This document shows, in pieces, positions 44,697 to 53,179 of a stretch of DNA of 64,000 bases. The position numbers and the translations under genes are program-made. The stretch's first letter is position 1. Each line of letters begins with the position of its first letter. This DNA is from an uncultured Aquimarina sp. Its GTDB lineage: Bacteria > Bacteroidota > Bacteroidia > Flavobacteriales > Flavobacteriaceae. The notes beneath the pieces are model-generated. The model was not told the DNA's origin and did not search any database. It saw only the letters and a program-made list of their open reading frames with translations. The stretch lies in the NCBI RefSeq assembly GCF_947492965.1, contig NZ_CANLOZ010000007.1, positions 1 to 64,000 of the forward strand. The letters are read 5' to 3'.

Positions 44697-45057
44697 CAGC
44701 TTCTTTTAAAACTCCATCACGTTAAAACCATTTAAAGAAACAATTACAAGAAGTATGTACTATCTATTCCTAGTAGCAATAGGAAATAACACGCTCTAGT
44801 ACATCACCATATATTGAGCTGTATACTACATGTACTTTATAATAAGAATCTACCTGAAAGTAAAAATCTCGGGAGCAAGTTCACGGAGTATTCAAAGGAC
44901 TTCTAGTGCTCACACTGTTTATGTTTTACTAGCGAGTCGAGCCTTAGGATATTAACCCTCCTAGAATAAAAAAACCACCTCAACAGTATTGAGATGGTTT
45001 CTCCATTATGGATTCAAAGCTTTTTTATATATACCTATGCACGATAGGATTTATTTT
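44697..45057. other. Gene-free region between the receptor and M57 genes
   Basis: These 361 bases between convergent genes contain no supported frame. The M57 terminator occupies the right part (44967-44999). A loose inverted repeat, CTATTCCTA and TAGGAAATA, lies around 44763-44790. Otherwise I see nothing. Confidence 0.5.
44967..44999 (-). terminator. Terminator of the M57 protease gene
   Basis: On the minus strand AACCATCTCAA / TTGAGGTGGTT (one U-G pair) with loop TACTG is followed by a run of T's. It lies about 58 bases after the stop codon. Confidence 0.8.
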
Positions 45058-45915
45058 TTAGTACAGGAATTCTAATGCTACGATATCGAAGTTAGAAAAT
45101 TCTCCATCCTCGCTTCCGTCGAAACAAGAAATCATTAAAGAACCAGAGTCTAAACCACTCTGTCCCCACTGGTTAGCAGAAGGCGTTCCTGGGATATTGA
45201 TTGCTCCAACTCCAGCAGTTCCTTCATTAGCTCCACCACATCTTCTACGAGCGTAGTCTGTGTGTCTGAAACCTAAAGCATGTCCTATTTCGTGTCCAAT
45301 AACGTGCTCATTAACGTTATTACTTGCGCTAGCCATACCACTTAAGATCTGGATAAACTTGAATGGTCTACCTCCTTCTGGGAATCCTGCAGAACCACCT
45401 TGTCCACCTTGTCCATTATCATATACTACCATATCAGCAGCTTGGAAATTTGTTCCAAATGTTAATCTGAAATTTAATGTAGTATTGATTCTGTTATAGT
45501 TATTTACTGCCCACTGAAGACCCGTTTGCATTCTACTTGATAAAGCACAACAAGAACCTGTGAAACCTAAAATATCAATGGTTCTGTTTCCAGAAGAAAC
45601 TAAGTTGTTTGTTCTGTATTGCTTGTTACCATCTTCAGTATCTCCTAATGCATATCCATCAGCCTCTAAAGTTTTTAGGAAAATATTGATGTCTCCCGAC
45701 ACTACCATTTTCTCAGAATCTCCTGTTAATGGGTTAACCATATCTTTGATATAAGCGTCACCAGGGTTAACACCTGCAGCTAACATTTTGTCTTGAAGAT
45801 CTTTACTAAGCTCTATTGATTCTGGTTGAAGATCGTTATTAATTTCGTCTTTTTGGCAAGATGTTATTACACCAGCCGCGATAGCGCAAAGCGCTAATAC
45901 TTTGATTTTTTTCAT
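45058..45915 (-). CDS. M57-like dual-action HEIGH metallopeptidase lipoprotein
   Basis: This is an exported zinc protease of 285 aa. Lipobox VITSC (Cys20) implies lipid anchoring. The diagnostic zinc motif is HEIGHALGFRH (about residues 207-217), the HExGHxxGxxH form of metzincins and of the Pfam 'dual-action HEIGH' family. Around it are CCALSSRMQTGLQWAVNNYN and the Met-turn-like GSLMISCFDG. The C-terminus is SNFDIVALEFLY. Four extra cysteines (CC, C in RRRCGG, ISC) may form disulfides. Similar proteases are common in flavobacteria. It converges on the TonB receptor gene, and a decayed paralogue lies upstream (46502-46609). Confidence 0.88.
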   Translation of the reverse strand: MKKIKVLALCAIAAGVITSCQKDEINNDLQPESIELSKDLQDKMLAAGVNPGDAYIKDMVNPLTGDSEKMVVSGDINIFLKTLEADGYALGDTEDGNKQYRTNNLVSSGNRTIDILGFTGSCCALSSRMQTGLQWAVNNYNRINTTLNFRLTFGTNFQAADMVVYDNGQGGQGGSAGFPEGGRPFKFIQILSGMASASNNVNEHVIGHEIGHALGFRHTDYARRRCGGANEGTAGVGAINIPGTPSANQWGQSGLDSGSLMISCFDGSEDGEFSNFDIVALEFLY

Positions 45916-46501
45916 TTTAAAAAAGTTGAGTTTGTGTAGTTACTTTTTTCTAAAATAGATTCTCATAAGTAAACCTATTTTATTGCTATTAATTTAACAA
46001 GCTTTGAATCTTTTTAAATTTAAAGCGGGATGAAGATATGATATTTTTTTGGATATATCAGTTAATTCCTTAAACTATTCTCTATCAATACTTAAAAAGG
46101 ATAAATTAAATGCAACAAAGTTGCGAAAAATCTAACAAAACCTCATCTTTAATTCACACAATATAACCGATGAAGTGCACTTGAAATTTTACAATAAATT
46201 AACAAATCTAAGGACACAACAATGATATTTCGACCGATGTTAAATAAATGCAAACAAAATTACACTGATAATAATCAGAAAGTTTTTTCTTACATATCAT
46301 AAATTTTTAACTAAATAATGTTAAAAATTTATTAACATCTATTTATTGATGACTTTTTGTAAAAAAACTTAAGAATACATCATCATTCTTTTTTCCATTA
46401 GCTTAAGGACCGAACACATAATAAACATAAAAAAACCAACCGAAGTTGGGTTTTCATAATTTTTACACTCTGATTATCAGATCACAAAAGGTAATAAGAT
46501 C
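45916..46501. other. Gene-free region between M57 gene and its decayed relative
   Basis: About 590 AT-rich bases contain no supported gene. The only structure I see is the minus-strand terminator at 46429-46452 belonging to the decayed copy upstream. I see no strong promoter for the M57 gene. Confidence 0.5.
46429..46452 (-). terminator. UUCG-loop terminator of the M57 remnant
   Basis: On the minus strand CCAAC-TTCG-GTTGG is followed by seven T's. This is a classical stable-loop terminator. It lies about 50 bases after the stop codon of the decayed M57 copy and has outlived most of the gene. Confidence 0.75.
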
Positions 46502-46609
46502 TTAGTATAGATAATTCAATGCTGCAATATCATTACTATTAAACTCTTCAGCAAGGCTTCTATTTTAACTAGCCCATAGTAAAGAGGTAGCTATAGTATA
46601 CTCCAACAT
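46502..46609 (-). pseudogene. Decayed 3' end of a second M57-like protease gene
   Basis: The minus strand here reads, in one frame, TSLLWAS-stop-NRSLAEEFNSNDIAALNYLY-stop. The last 27 codons align without gaps with the C-terminus of the M57 protease at 45058 (SLMISCFDGSEDGEFSNFDI plus VALEFLY), sharing S-L at the start, S, EF, DI, AL, and L-Y at the end. An in-frame stop interrupts it, and upstream sequence is lost (only a short Met-Leu-Glu-Tyr stretch precedes). It retains its own terminator. It is a gene remnant, not a functional enzyme. Confidence 0.7.
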
Positions 46610-46625
46610 AATTTTAATTTCAAAC

Positions 46626-46662
46626 AAAAAAAACGCTCAATACCAAAATATATTGAGCGTTT
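46626..46662 (-). terminator. Terminator of clpS
   Basis: On the minus strand AAACGCTCAATA / TATTGAGCGTTT around an 8-nt loop is followed by a T-run of eight. It begins 18 bases after the clpS stop. Confidence 0.9.
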
Positions 46663-46679
46663 CTTTATAAGTATTTTTG

Positions 46680-46955
46680 TTAAACAATTTCTGCGCTTAA
46701 ACCAGCCTGAAGCAGTTTCGAACATCTGGGTACTAATTCTTCATAAGCACCAGTTTTTACCGTACATTTTCCTTTATAATGTACCAACATTGCGCATTGT
46801 TCTGCCTGAACTGGTGTATGCTCACACGTATAAATCAGAGTTTCTATAACATGATCAAAAGTATTTACATCATCATTATAGAGAACAATTTCATTATTAT
46901 TTTGTTCTGTGGTTTTTTCTAAAACTTCTTCTAAAACCTTTTCTTGTGTGCTCAT
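46680..46955 (-). CDS. clpS: ATP-dependent Clp protease adaptor ClpS
   Basis: ClpS binds ClpA/ClpC N-domains and delivers N-degron substrates. The conserved core is IVLYNDDVNTFDHVIETLI, followed by AEQCAMLVHYKGKCTVKTGA and a C-terminal GLSAEIV. The ATG at 46955 (MSTQEK) is preferred. The longer frame begins with a TTG only a few bases from a TATATTTG box (46971-46978), which would be the promoter itself, and AAGGAG lies just before the ATG. The product is 91 aa. prmA is upstream in the same direction. Confidence 0.92.
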   Translation of the reverse strand: MSTQEKVLEEVLEKTTEQNNNEIVLYNDDVNTFDHVIETLIYTCEHTPVQAEQCAMLVHYKGKCTVKTGAYEELVPRCSKLLQAGLSAEIV

Positions 46956-46970
46956 CTCCTTATTTTTATA

Positions 46971-46978
46971 CAAATATA
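46971..46978 (-). promoter_or_regulatory. -7 promoter element of clpS
   Basis: TATATTTG on the minus strand matches TAnnTTTG and overlaps the TTG that would otherwise be the longest start, which fixes the clpS start at 46955. No clear -33 lies upstream. Confidence 0.5.
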
Positions 46979-47012
46979 CTATTTCATACAGAAAAACGAA
47001 TCGTATATTAGA

Positions 47013-47852
47013 TTATTTTAACTTGTAACAAGCTGCTATCCAATTGTTTCTATCCAAACTATTTACAAACTCTAAATTATTTGCATTGCATTCTTTAGTA
47101 ATTAGCTCTAAATCTTCGCTATAAAAACCGCTTAAAAAAAGTTGTCCTTTGGATTTTAGTGTTTTTGCATACCTAGATATATCTTTTAATAATATGTTTC
47201 TATTAATATTTGCTATAACTACATCATATCTTTTATCATCTAACAAGGAAACATCTCCTTCGTATGCTGTAATATGTCTACAATGATTTCGTTCTACATT
47301 TTCTACAGTATTCAAATAACACCAATTGTCTATATCAATTGCATCGATAGGTTGTGCACCACGCATCTCTGCTAAAATTGCCAAAACACCTGTACCACAA
47401 CCCATATCCAACACTTTTTGATTTTCTAAATCAGCTTTCAGTAAATGTTGGATCATCATATGTGTAGTCTCGTGATGCCCTGTTCCAAATGACATTTTAG
47501 GTTCTATGACGATATCATATATCACATCCGACTTTTCATGAAAAGGAGCTCTAACACCACAAATATCATCCACTACAATGGGATTAAAATTCTTTTCCCA
47601 TTCTTTATTCCAGTTTACCTGTTCTATTTCTTTGGTTGTATAAGTAATCTCGAATTCATCCGAATTTAGAATATGGATGTTATCTAAAATATGCTCATTC
47701 CACTCTGGTTTTTGAATAAATGCTTCCACTCCATTTTCTGTTTCCACAAAACTTTCAAAACCTGCATAACCTAACTCTGCGATCAAAATCTCGGTAGCAG
47801 GTTGTAATGGCTGTATGGTAAAGTAATACCCTATATATACTGGTACTGTCAT
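47013..47852 (-). CDS. prmA: Ribosomal protein L11 methyltransferase
   Basis: PrmA trimethylates ribosomal protein L11 using S-adenosylmethionine. The SAM-binding motif is KVLDMGCGTGVLAILAEMRG, with the upstream EPKMSFGTGHHETTHMM and the downstream DVVIANINRNILL (the NIxxN catalytic loop) typical of the family. The 279-aa length and the N-terminal substrate-recognition domain are normal. It lies between tpiA and clpS on the same strand. Confidence 0.95.
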   Translation of the reverse strand: MTVPVYIGYYFTIQPLQPATEILIAELGYAGFESFVETENGVEAFIQKPEWNEHILDNIHILNSDEFEITYTTKEIEQVNWNKEWEKNFNPIVVDDICGVRAPFHEKSDVIYDIVIEPKMSFGTGHHETTHMMIQHLLKADLENQKVLDMGCGTGVLAILAEMRGAQPIDAIDIDNWCYLNTVENVERNHCRHITAYEGDVSLLDDKRYDVVIANINRNILLKDISRYAKTLKSKGQLFLSGFYSEDLELITKECNANNLEFVNSLDRNNWIAACYKLK

Positions 47853-47892
47853 ATACTAAAAATTAAAGCGCAAAGTTAATCTTTTGTGCAAC

Positions 47893-47923
47893 AAAAAAGG
47901 CATTCGTTTTAGCGAATACCTTT
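47893..47923 (-). terminator. Terminator between tpiA and prmA
   Basis: On the minus strand AAAGGTATTCG / CGAATGCCTTT (one wobble) with a 6-nt loop is followed by T's. It lies about 25 bases after tpiA. Confidence 0.8.
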
Positions 47924-47947
47924 CTGTTTTATAATAATATCTAGTGT

Positions 47948-48700
47948 TTAAAAAGAGGTTGCGATCGCAGAGAAACTTTCTGCATCTAAAGAAGCTCCTC
48001 CTATTAAACCACCATCAACATCTGGTTTAGCAAAAATTTCTTTGGCATTATTTGGTTTCACACTACCACCGTATAATATAGAAACTTCTTCTGCAATCTC
48101 TGCTGTATATGCTTCTGCAATTGTTTTACGTATAAACGCATGCATTTCTTGTGCTTGTTCTGGACTTGCAGTTTCACCTGTTCCGATTGCCCAAACGGGT
48201 TCGTATGCTAATACTATTTGTTTCCAAGCTTCACTATCCAACTTAAATAATGCATTCTTTAACTGACTTTCGACAACATTAAAGTGATTATCACTTTTAC
48301 GTTCTTCTAATTCTTCTCCAAAACAAAATATAATTGTCATACCATGTTTTAAAGCGGTCGTAACTTTTTCGGCTAACAATTCATCCGTTTCTCCAAAATA
48401 CGCTCTTCTTTCGCTATGACCTAAAATAACAGTCTTTACTCCAATACTACTTAACATATCTGCAGAAATCTCTCCGGTAAAGGCTCCACTTTCTGCCTGA
48501 TGCATATTTTGTGCTGCCACTCCAATATTGGATCCTTTTAATTCTTCAAAAGCATAATAAAGATTCGTAAAAGTTGGCGCCACTATTACTTGGGCTTCTG
48601 TTGATATGTTTAGTTTTTCTTTTAACTCAGAAAGTAAAACTCCTGTATCAGCAAGGTTTTTATTCATTTTCCAGTTTCCTGCTACAATTTTTGCTCTCAT
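47948..48700 (-). CDS. tpiA: Triosephosphate isomerase
   Basis: TpiA interconverts dihydroxyacetone phosphate and glyceraldehyde 3-phosphate in glycolysis. The active-site Lys is in AGNWKMNKN, the His in ILGHSERRAYFGE, and the catalytic Glu in AYEPVWAIGTGETAS. The phosphate-binding YGGSVKPNNAKE and GLIGGASL are intact. The 250-aa length is standard. It precedes prmA and follows an ABC permease gene. Confidence 0.97.
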   Translation of the reverse strand: MRAKIVAGNWKMNKNLADTGVLLSELKEKLNISTEAQVIVAPTFTNLYYAFEELKGSNIGVAAQNMHQAESGAFTGEISADMLSSIGVKTVILGHSERRAYFGETDELLAEKVTTALKHGMTIIFCFGEELEERKSDNHFNVVESQLKNALFKLDSEAWKQIVLAYEPVWAIGTGETASPEQAQEMHAFIRKTIAEAYTAEIAEEVSILYGGSVKPNNAKEIFAKPDVDGGLIGGASLDAESFSAIATSF

Positions 48701-48753
48701 TAATTTTAATTTATTTGTGTGGTTTTTATTTGGTTACATTTTTAACACTATCG

Positions 48754-49824
48754 TTATGCTCTAATTCTGGGATCTAACCATTTATAGATAACGTCTACAA
48801 ATATATTGATTAGAATGAATACAGAAGAAATTACGATAACCGAACCCATAATTATTGGAAGGTCTGAAGTATTTAAGGCATCTACAATTTCTTTCCCTAG
48901 TCCATTCCATCCAAAAATATATTCTACAAAAACAGCTCCTGCTAACATGGATGCAAACCATCCAGAGATGGCGGTCACTACAGGATTTAATGCATTCTTC
49001 AATGCATGTCTGCGGATAATCTGAAATAGAGACAAACCTTTTGCTTTAGCAGTTCTTATATAATCCTGACTCATTACTTCTAATAAAGAATTCCTCATTA
49101 ATTGAGTCACTACTGCCAGTGGACGAACTCCCAATACGATTGCTGGCAATAGTAAGTTTTTCCATTGAATATACGTTCCTTCTCCAAAATCATCTACCTC
49201 ATACAAACTACCTGTCATATTTAAATTGGTATATTCATGTAACACATAACCAAACAACCAAGCAAAAATAATAGCACTAAAAAAAGAAGGAACACTCATA
49301 CCGATTGTACTAACCAATTGCAATAATCGATCTGGCCATTGATCTTTGGTCAACGCACTAATAATACCCATGGTAATCCCCAATAAAATAGCTATAAAAA
49401 TTGCAGAAACAGCTAAAACCACTGTATTAGGTAAGGTTTCTTTAATGACTTGACTTACCTTCTTTCCGTTTTTCTGAAAAGACTCTCTTAAATAGGGGTA
49501 TTTCAGAATCATGTGTACATTACCGATGTTTAATAAAGATGTTCCAACATACTTTTTTGTATCGAAATAGGAAAAGTCATCCTTTTGAGTACTATGAAAA
49601 GAAATGGGAGACAGATCATTTAGATAGTATCGGTATTGTGTTGCCAATGGCAAATCAAAGCCATATTTTTTATTGATAATATCTAATTGTTCCTGATTTT
49701 CGTTTTGCCCCATCATCATCTGAGCAGGATCACCAGGAAGAATTGTAAATAAAAGAAAGATTACTGTTATCACTCCTAATAAAGTAAGTAATGCATACCC
49801 TAATTTATAGAAGTACGAAATCAT
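48754..49824 (-). CDS. ABC transporter permease, DppB/OppB-like
   Basis: A six-helix inner-membrane permease of 356 aa. The family signature is visible as IRTAKAKGLSLFQIIRRHAL with KNALNPVVT (the EAA-like loop), plus the N-terminal GVITVIFLLFTILPGDPAQ that DppB-type permeases share. No partner permease, ATPase or binding-protein gene is adjacent, so it is an orphan component here; the other subunits may be elsewhere. The BT_3928-type gene ends one base upstream, so they are likely cotranscribed. Confidence 0.9.
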   Translation of the reverse strand: MISYFYKLGYALLTLLGVITVIFLLFTILPGDPAQMMMGQNENQEQLDIINKKYGFDLPLATQYRYYLNDLSPISFHSTQKDDFSYFDTKKYVGTSLLNIGNVHMILKYPYLRESFQKNGKKVSQVIKETLPNTVVLAVSAIFIAILLGITMGIISALTKDQWPDRLLQLVSTIGMSVPSFFSAIIFAWLFGYVLHEYTNLNMTGSLYEVDDFGEGTYIQWKNLLLPAIVLGVRPLAVVTQLMRNSLLEVMSQDYIRTAKAKGLSLFQIIRRHALKNALNPVVTAISGWFASMLAGAVFVEYIFGWNGLGKEIVDALNTSDLPIIMGSVIVISSVFILINIFVDVIYKWLDPRIRA

Positions 49825-49825
49825 A

Positions 49826-51565
49826 TTAGTTCGACTTTTGCTTTAACTGCTCTACTTCTTCTAAGGTATAAACTTTATATTCAAAAGTATCGCCATACAA
49901 GAGCTTTGCGTACTCTTCAATTGTAGTATTATATCCTGCTTTTACTCTTCTTTCATTCACACTTTCCGCATCTTTTATGGGCCAGATAATATCAATTGGT
50001 TTATTGGTATCAGAATTAAATGTCATTCCTTGTGTACCATATACTTGCTCTTCTCCTTTACCCATCAAATATCGGTCTTCCATCATTGCCACAAGTCTAA
50101 AAGGAATTTCTTCTTTTTCTCCAGCTTCTTTAATTAAAGGAAGGTATTTATCTATTTTATCAGAATGTTGAATTACATACCAAGCAGCTTTATTTGTAGG
50201 TTCGCCTACAAGAGATTTACCAGGATACCCATATTGCTTAAATACCTGCTCTATATATACTGTATTCGAAGAATCAATTTTATTTTGTTGGAACCAATAA
50301 TCACTCAAAGCTTCTTCCTCAGTAGCTCCTACCAACTTCGCAATACTATCACGTTCTTCAACTGTTTTAGCTTGCATTAATTTCCTAAACTTCTGATCTA
50401 GTTTAGCAATACTATCTAATTTAGACTTTAGTTCTGCATTTATTCTAGGCTTGGAAGGTGTTACTTTATCTAAAATCAGCTGATCGGCATCATTCCAATG
50501 TAGTTTTTCGGTAATGGTTCCCTTGTTCAACTTCACAATTCCAGGATTGGATCTTAGAATTGTTTTAAGCGCTGTCTCATCGGTACTATAAAAATCGAAA
50601 TTAAGATTATATGTTTCTTTTTTCTGTGCCACTGCTTCAGGAGATGAGGCTGTAAGCCCTATCACATCATACCCTTGAGCCATTGCTTTATCTGTTAATC
50701 CCTTGATAACACTCATTCCTTCTCCTTCACTCTTAGAAAGATTATACATAACGATGAGAACCACATTTTCCTTTTCTAAAAACTCGGCGGTGTAATCATT
50801 TCCATCTTTTTCTATCGCAAAATCATGAATTGGTGGAATGTATCCTTCCTCGATCATTTTAGTTTCTACTCCAATATATTTGCCATCTACCTGAGGATAT
50901 TCTCCGCTAGTTTTGATAATTTCTTCTTTTCCATTTACATCAAACTTCCATGAATATTCAAATTCTGCCTCAGGAGCTCCTTCGGGCACTGACATTCCTT
51001 CTTCAATATTAGTCCCAATTTTATAGGCTCTAAAATCAAAAGTTGGTAAATGCATTAGTACATGATACGCAAATGCCAAACAAGCTGTAAAGGATACAAA
51101 TACGATCCACTTATGTGAATTCTCTGGAAGAATTGGTGTGATATATTTCCTTCCAAAAAACAAAATAAGAATGAATACTAAGAGAATCACGTCTTTCGTA
51201 AAAGATTCCCAAGGAGTTAATGGAAGTGCATCTCCAAAACATCCACAATCTGTTACCTTATTGAAATATGCTGAATAGAACGTAAGAAATGTAAAGAAAA
51301 CGATCATGCCTAATAACGACCAAACCGTAAACTTTGGTAAATATCCGAGTAATAAGGTGATTCCGACAATAATTTCAAAAATACATAGAAACACTGCTAG
51401 TAATAACGCAATCGGAATCAAAAACTCCATATTTAAAACGCCTTCACTGAAATATTCTTGCAATTTATAAGAGAACCCAAGTGGGTCATTTAGCTTAATA
51501 AATCCTGAAAATAAAAAAAGTGCTGCTACAAATATTCTGGAAAAACCAACTAGTATTTTCATCAT
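49826..51565 (-). CDS. BT_3928-type DoxX membrane protein with thioredoxin-like and DUF6624-like domains
   Basis: The protein has 579 aa. An N-terminal DoxX/MauE-like membrane domain (1-160) starts with FSRIFVAALFLFSGFIKLND, and contains TDCGCFGD with two Cys. Residues about 165-370 lie outside and have a thioredoxin-like part (ENVVLIVMYNLSKSEGEGMS, YDVIGLTASSPE) without a CxxC. The last ~200 residues match the DUF6624 pattern: QVFKQYGYPGKSLVG, AAWYVIQHSDKIDKYLPLIK, LVAMMEDRYLMGKGEEQVYG. The first two parts are known together as the BT_3928 family; the added DUF6624-like part is notable. It is followed by the ABC permease and preceded by a DUF1599 gene. The function is unknown; a redox or envelope role is inference. 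Confidence 0.82.
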   Translation of the reverse strand: MMKILVGFSRIFVAALFLFSGFIKLNDPLGFSYKLQEYFSEGVLNMEFLIPIALLLAVFLCIFEIIVGITLLLGYLPKFTVWSLLGMIVFFTFLTFYSAYFNKVTDCGCFGDALPLTPWESFTKDVILLVFILILFFGRKYITPILPENSHKWIVFVSFTACLAFAYHVLMHLPTFDFRAYKIGTNIEEGMSVPEGAPEAEFEYSWKFDVNGKEEIIKTSGEYPQVDGKYIGVETKMIEEGYIPPIHDFAIEKDGNDYTAEFLEKENVVLIVMYNLSKSEGEGMSVIKGLTDKAMAQGYDVIGLTASSPEAVAQKKETYNLNFDFYSTDETALKTILRSNPGIVKLNKGTITEKLHWNDADQLILDKVTPSKPRINAELKSKLDSIAKLDQKFRKLMQAKTVEERDSIAKLVGATEEEALSDYWFQQNKIDSSNTVYIEQVFKQYGYPGKSLVGEPTNKAAWYVIQHSDKIDKYLPLIKEAGEKEEIPFRLVAMMEDRYLMGKGEEQVYGTQGMTFNSDTNKPIDIIWPIKDAESVNERRVKAGYNTTIEEYAKLLYGDTFEYKVYTLEEVEQLKQKSN

Positions 51566-51653
51566 TAATATGGAGATTATAAGTTATCGCGAACAAGATA
51601 AAGGGTTTATACCTTGTTATTTTTAGTTTAACAGTATTTTATAAAATCAAAAA

Positions 51654-52196
51654 TTAATTTGCTTCACCCAAATGAATCATCGCAAATACGGCATAATTAA
51701 TCATATCCTGATAATTTGCATCAATCCCTTCACTCACTATAGTTTTACCTTTATTATCTTCGATTTGTTTTACTCTTAATAGTTTTTGTAAGATTAGATC
51801 GGTAAGTGAACTTACTCTCATATCACGCCAAGCCTCGCCATAATCATGATTCTTATTCATCATTAATGTTTTAGTGATATTGATATGCTTATCGTATAAT
51901 TCTGTCGCCAAATCTACAGATAAATCTGGCTGATCTACCACTCCCTTTTCTAATTGAATCAAAGCCATTAAGCTATAATTAATGATCCCAATAAACTCCG
52001 AAACTTCTCCTTCATCTACTTTTCTTTCTTTATTTTCCTGTAGCCCACGAATTCGTTGTGCTTTTATAAAAATTTGATCTGTAAGAGATGGTAATCTTAA
52101 GATTCTCCAGGCACTTCCATAATCTTTCATTTTCTTAGTAAATAAATCACGACATTTGGTGATTATTGCGTCATATTGGGTAGACGTATCTTGCAT
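51654..52196 (-). CDS. DUF1599 protein with two domain copies
   Basis: A 180-aa cytosolic protein that consists of two DUF1599 (nucleotide-modification-associated) repeats. The first (about 8-90) contains KKMKDYGSAWRILRLPSLTD and GIINYSLMALIQLEKG; the second (about 100-180) contains NKNHDYGEAWRDMRVSSLTD and DMINYAVFAMIHLGEAN. The reaction is not established. It is divergent from folP across an 83-base gap and upstream of the BT_3928-type gene, an arrangement I recall as common in Bacteroidota. Confidence 0.85.
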   Translation of the reverse strand: MQDTSTQYDAIITKCRDLFTKKMKDYGSAWRILRLPSLTDQIFIKAQRIRGLQENKERKVDEGEVSEFIGIINYSLMALIQLEKGVVDQPDLSVDLATELYDKHINITKTLMMNKNHDYGEAWRDMRVSSLTDLILQKLLRVKQIEDNKGKTIVSEGIDANYQDMINYAVFAMIHLGEAN

Positions 52197-52279
52197 ATAA
52201 CTGTTGAATTTTGCGTAAATTTCGCTTTAATATGGCAATTATACCAAATAAACATTAAAAATATAGCATAAACCTTTCT

Positions 52280-53113
52280 ATGACTATCAATTGCAAAGGG
52301 TCTTTAATTGATCTCAGTTCCCCGAAGGTAATGGGAATTTTAAACCTAACTCCAGATTCTTTTTATGATGGAGGAAAATATAAAGATGATTCACAAATCT
52401 TATTGCAGGTAGAAAAAATGCTGCAAGAAGGAGCTACATTTATTGATCTTGGCGCTTATTCTTCTAGACCAGGAGCAGACCATATTTCTATTGATGAAGA
52501 AGAGAAAAGAGTCTTACCTATTGTAAGTTTAATTCTTTCAAAATTTCCAAATGCAATTTTATCCATAGACACTTTTAGAAGTAGTATCGCCACAAAATGT
52601 ATTGATGCTGGAGCGGCAATTATAAATGATATCTCAGCGGGCAATCTTGATACGGATATGATTGGCATTGTAGGTCAATTAAAAGTCCCATACATTATGA
52701 TGCATATGAAGGGTACCCCACAAACTATGAAATCGCTAAATCAATATTCGGATTTGGTGAAAGAAGTTCAGTTTTATTTTTCTCAAAAAGTAGCAGAAGC
52801 AAGACTAGCGGGTATCAACGATATTATTATTGATCCTGGCTTTGGATTCGCTAAAGATATTGATCAGAACTTTGAACTGCTGAATAAATTAGAGCTACTT
52901 AAACTACAAGAGCTTCCCATCCTTGCAGGTGTCTCTCGGAAATCGATGATATATAAAACTCTGAATAGCACTCCTTCTGAATCGCTGAATGGTACTACTT
53001 CTCTCAATACCATTGCTTTGTTAAAAGGAGCTTCTATATTAAGAGTTCATGATGTAAAAGAAGCTATAGAGTGTGTAAATCTAGTAAACAAATACAATAA
53101 TTTTACGGATTAA
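52280..53113 (+). CDS. folP: Dihydropteroate synthase
   Basis: FolP joins p-aminobenzoate to dihydropterin pyrophosphate in folate synthesis and is the sulfonamide target. The signature motifs are MGILNLTPDSFYDGGKY and IIDPGFGFAKDIDQNFELLN. LGAYSSRPGA, SIDTFRSSIA and GVSRKSMIY are in place. The 277-aa length is typical. cdaA follows in the same direction after 66 bases. Confidence 0.95.
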   Translation: MTINCKGSLIDLSSPKVMGILNLTPDSFYDGGKYKDDSQILLQVEKMLQEGATFIDLGAYSSRPGADHISIDEEEKRVLPIVSLILSKFPNAILSIDTFRSSIATKCIDAGAAIINDISAGNLDTDMIGIVGQLKVPYIMMHMKGTPQTMKSLNQYSDLVKEVQFYFSQKVAEARLAGINDIIIDPGFGFAKDIDQNFELLNKLELLKLQELPILAGVSRKSMIYKTLNSTPSESLNGTTSLNTIALLKGASILRVHDVKEAIECVNLVNKYNNFTD

Positions 53114-53179
53114 TCATTTTGAATAAAAGATCTGAAACAGAGTTTCGCTAATTTTTCTATTTTTACAAAAAGACCGCCT

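Noticed and set aside
44763..44790. Possible small hairpin in the gap after the TonB receptor
   Set aside because: The arms match imperfectly and lack a T-run; it looks like chance in AT-rich DNA.
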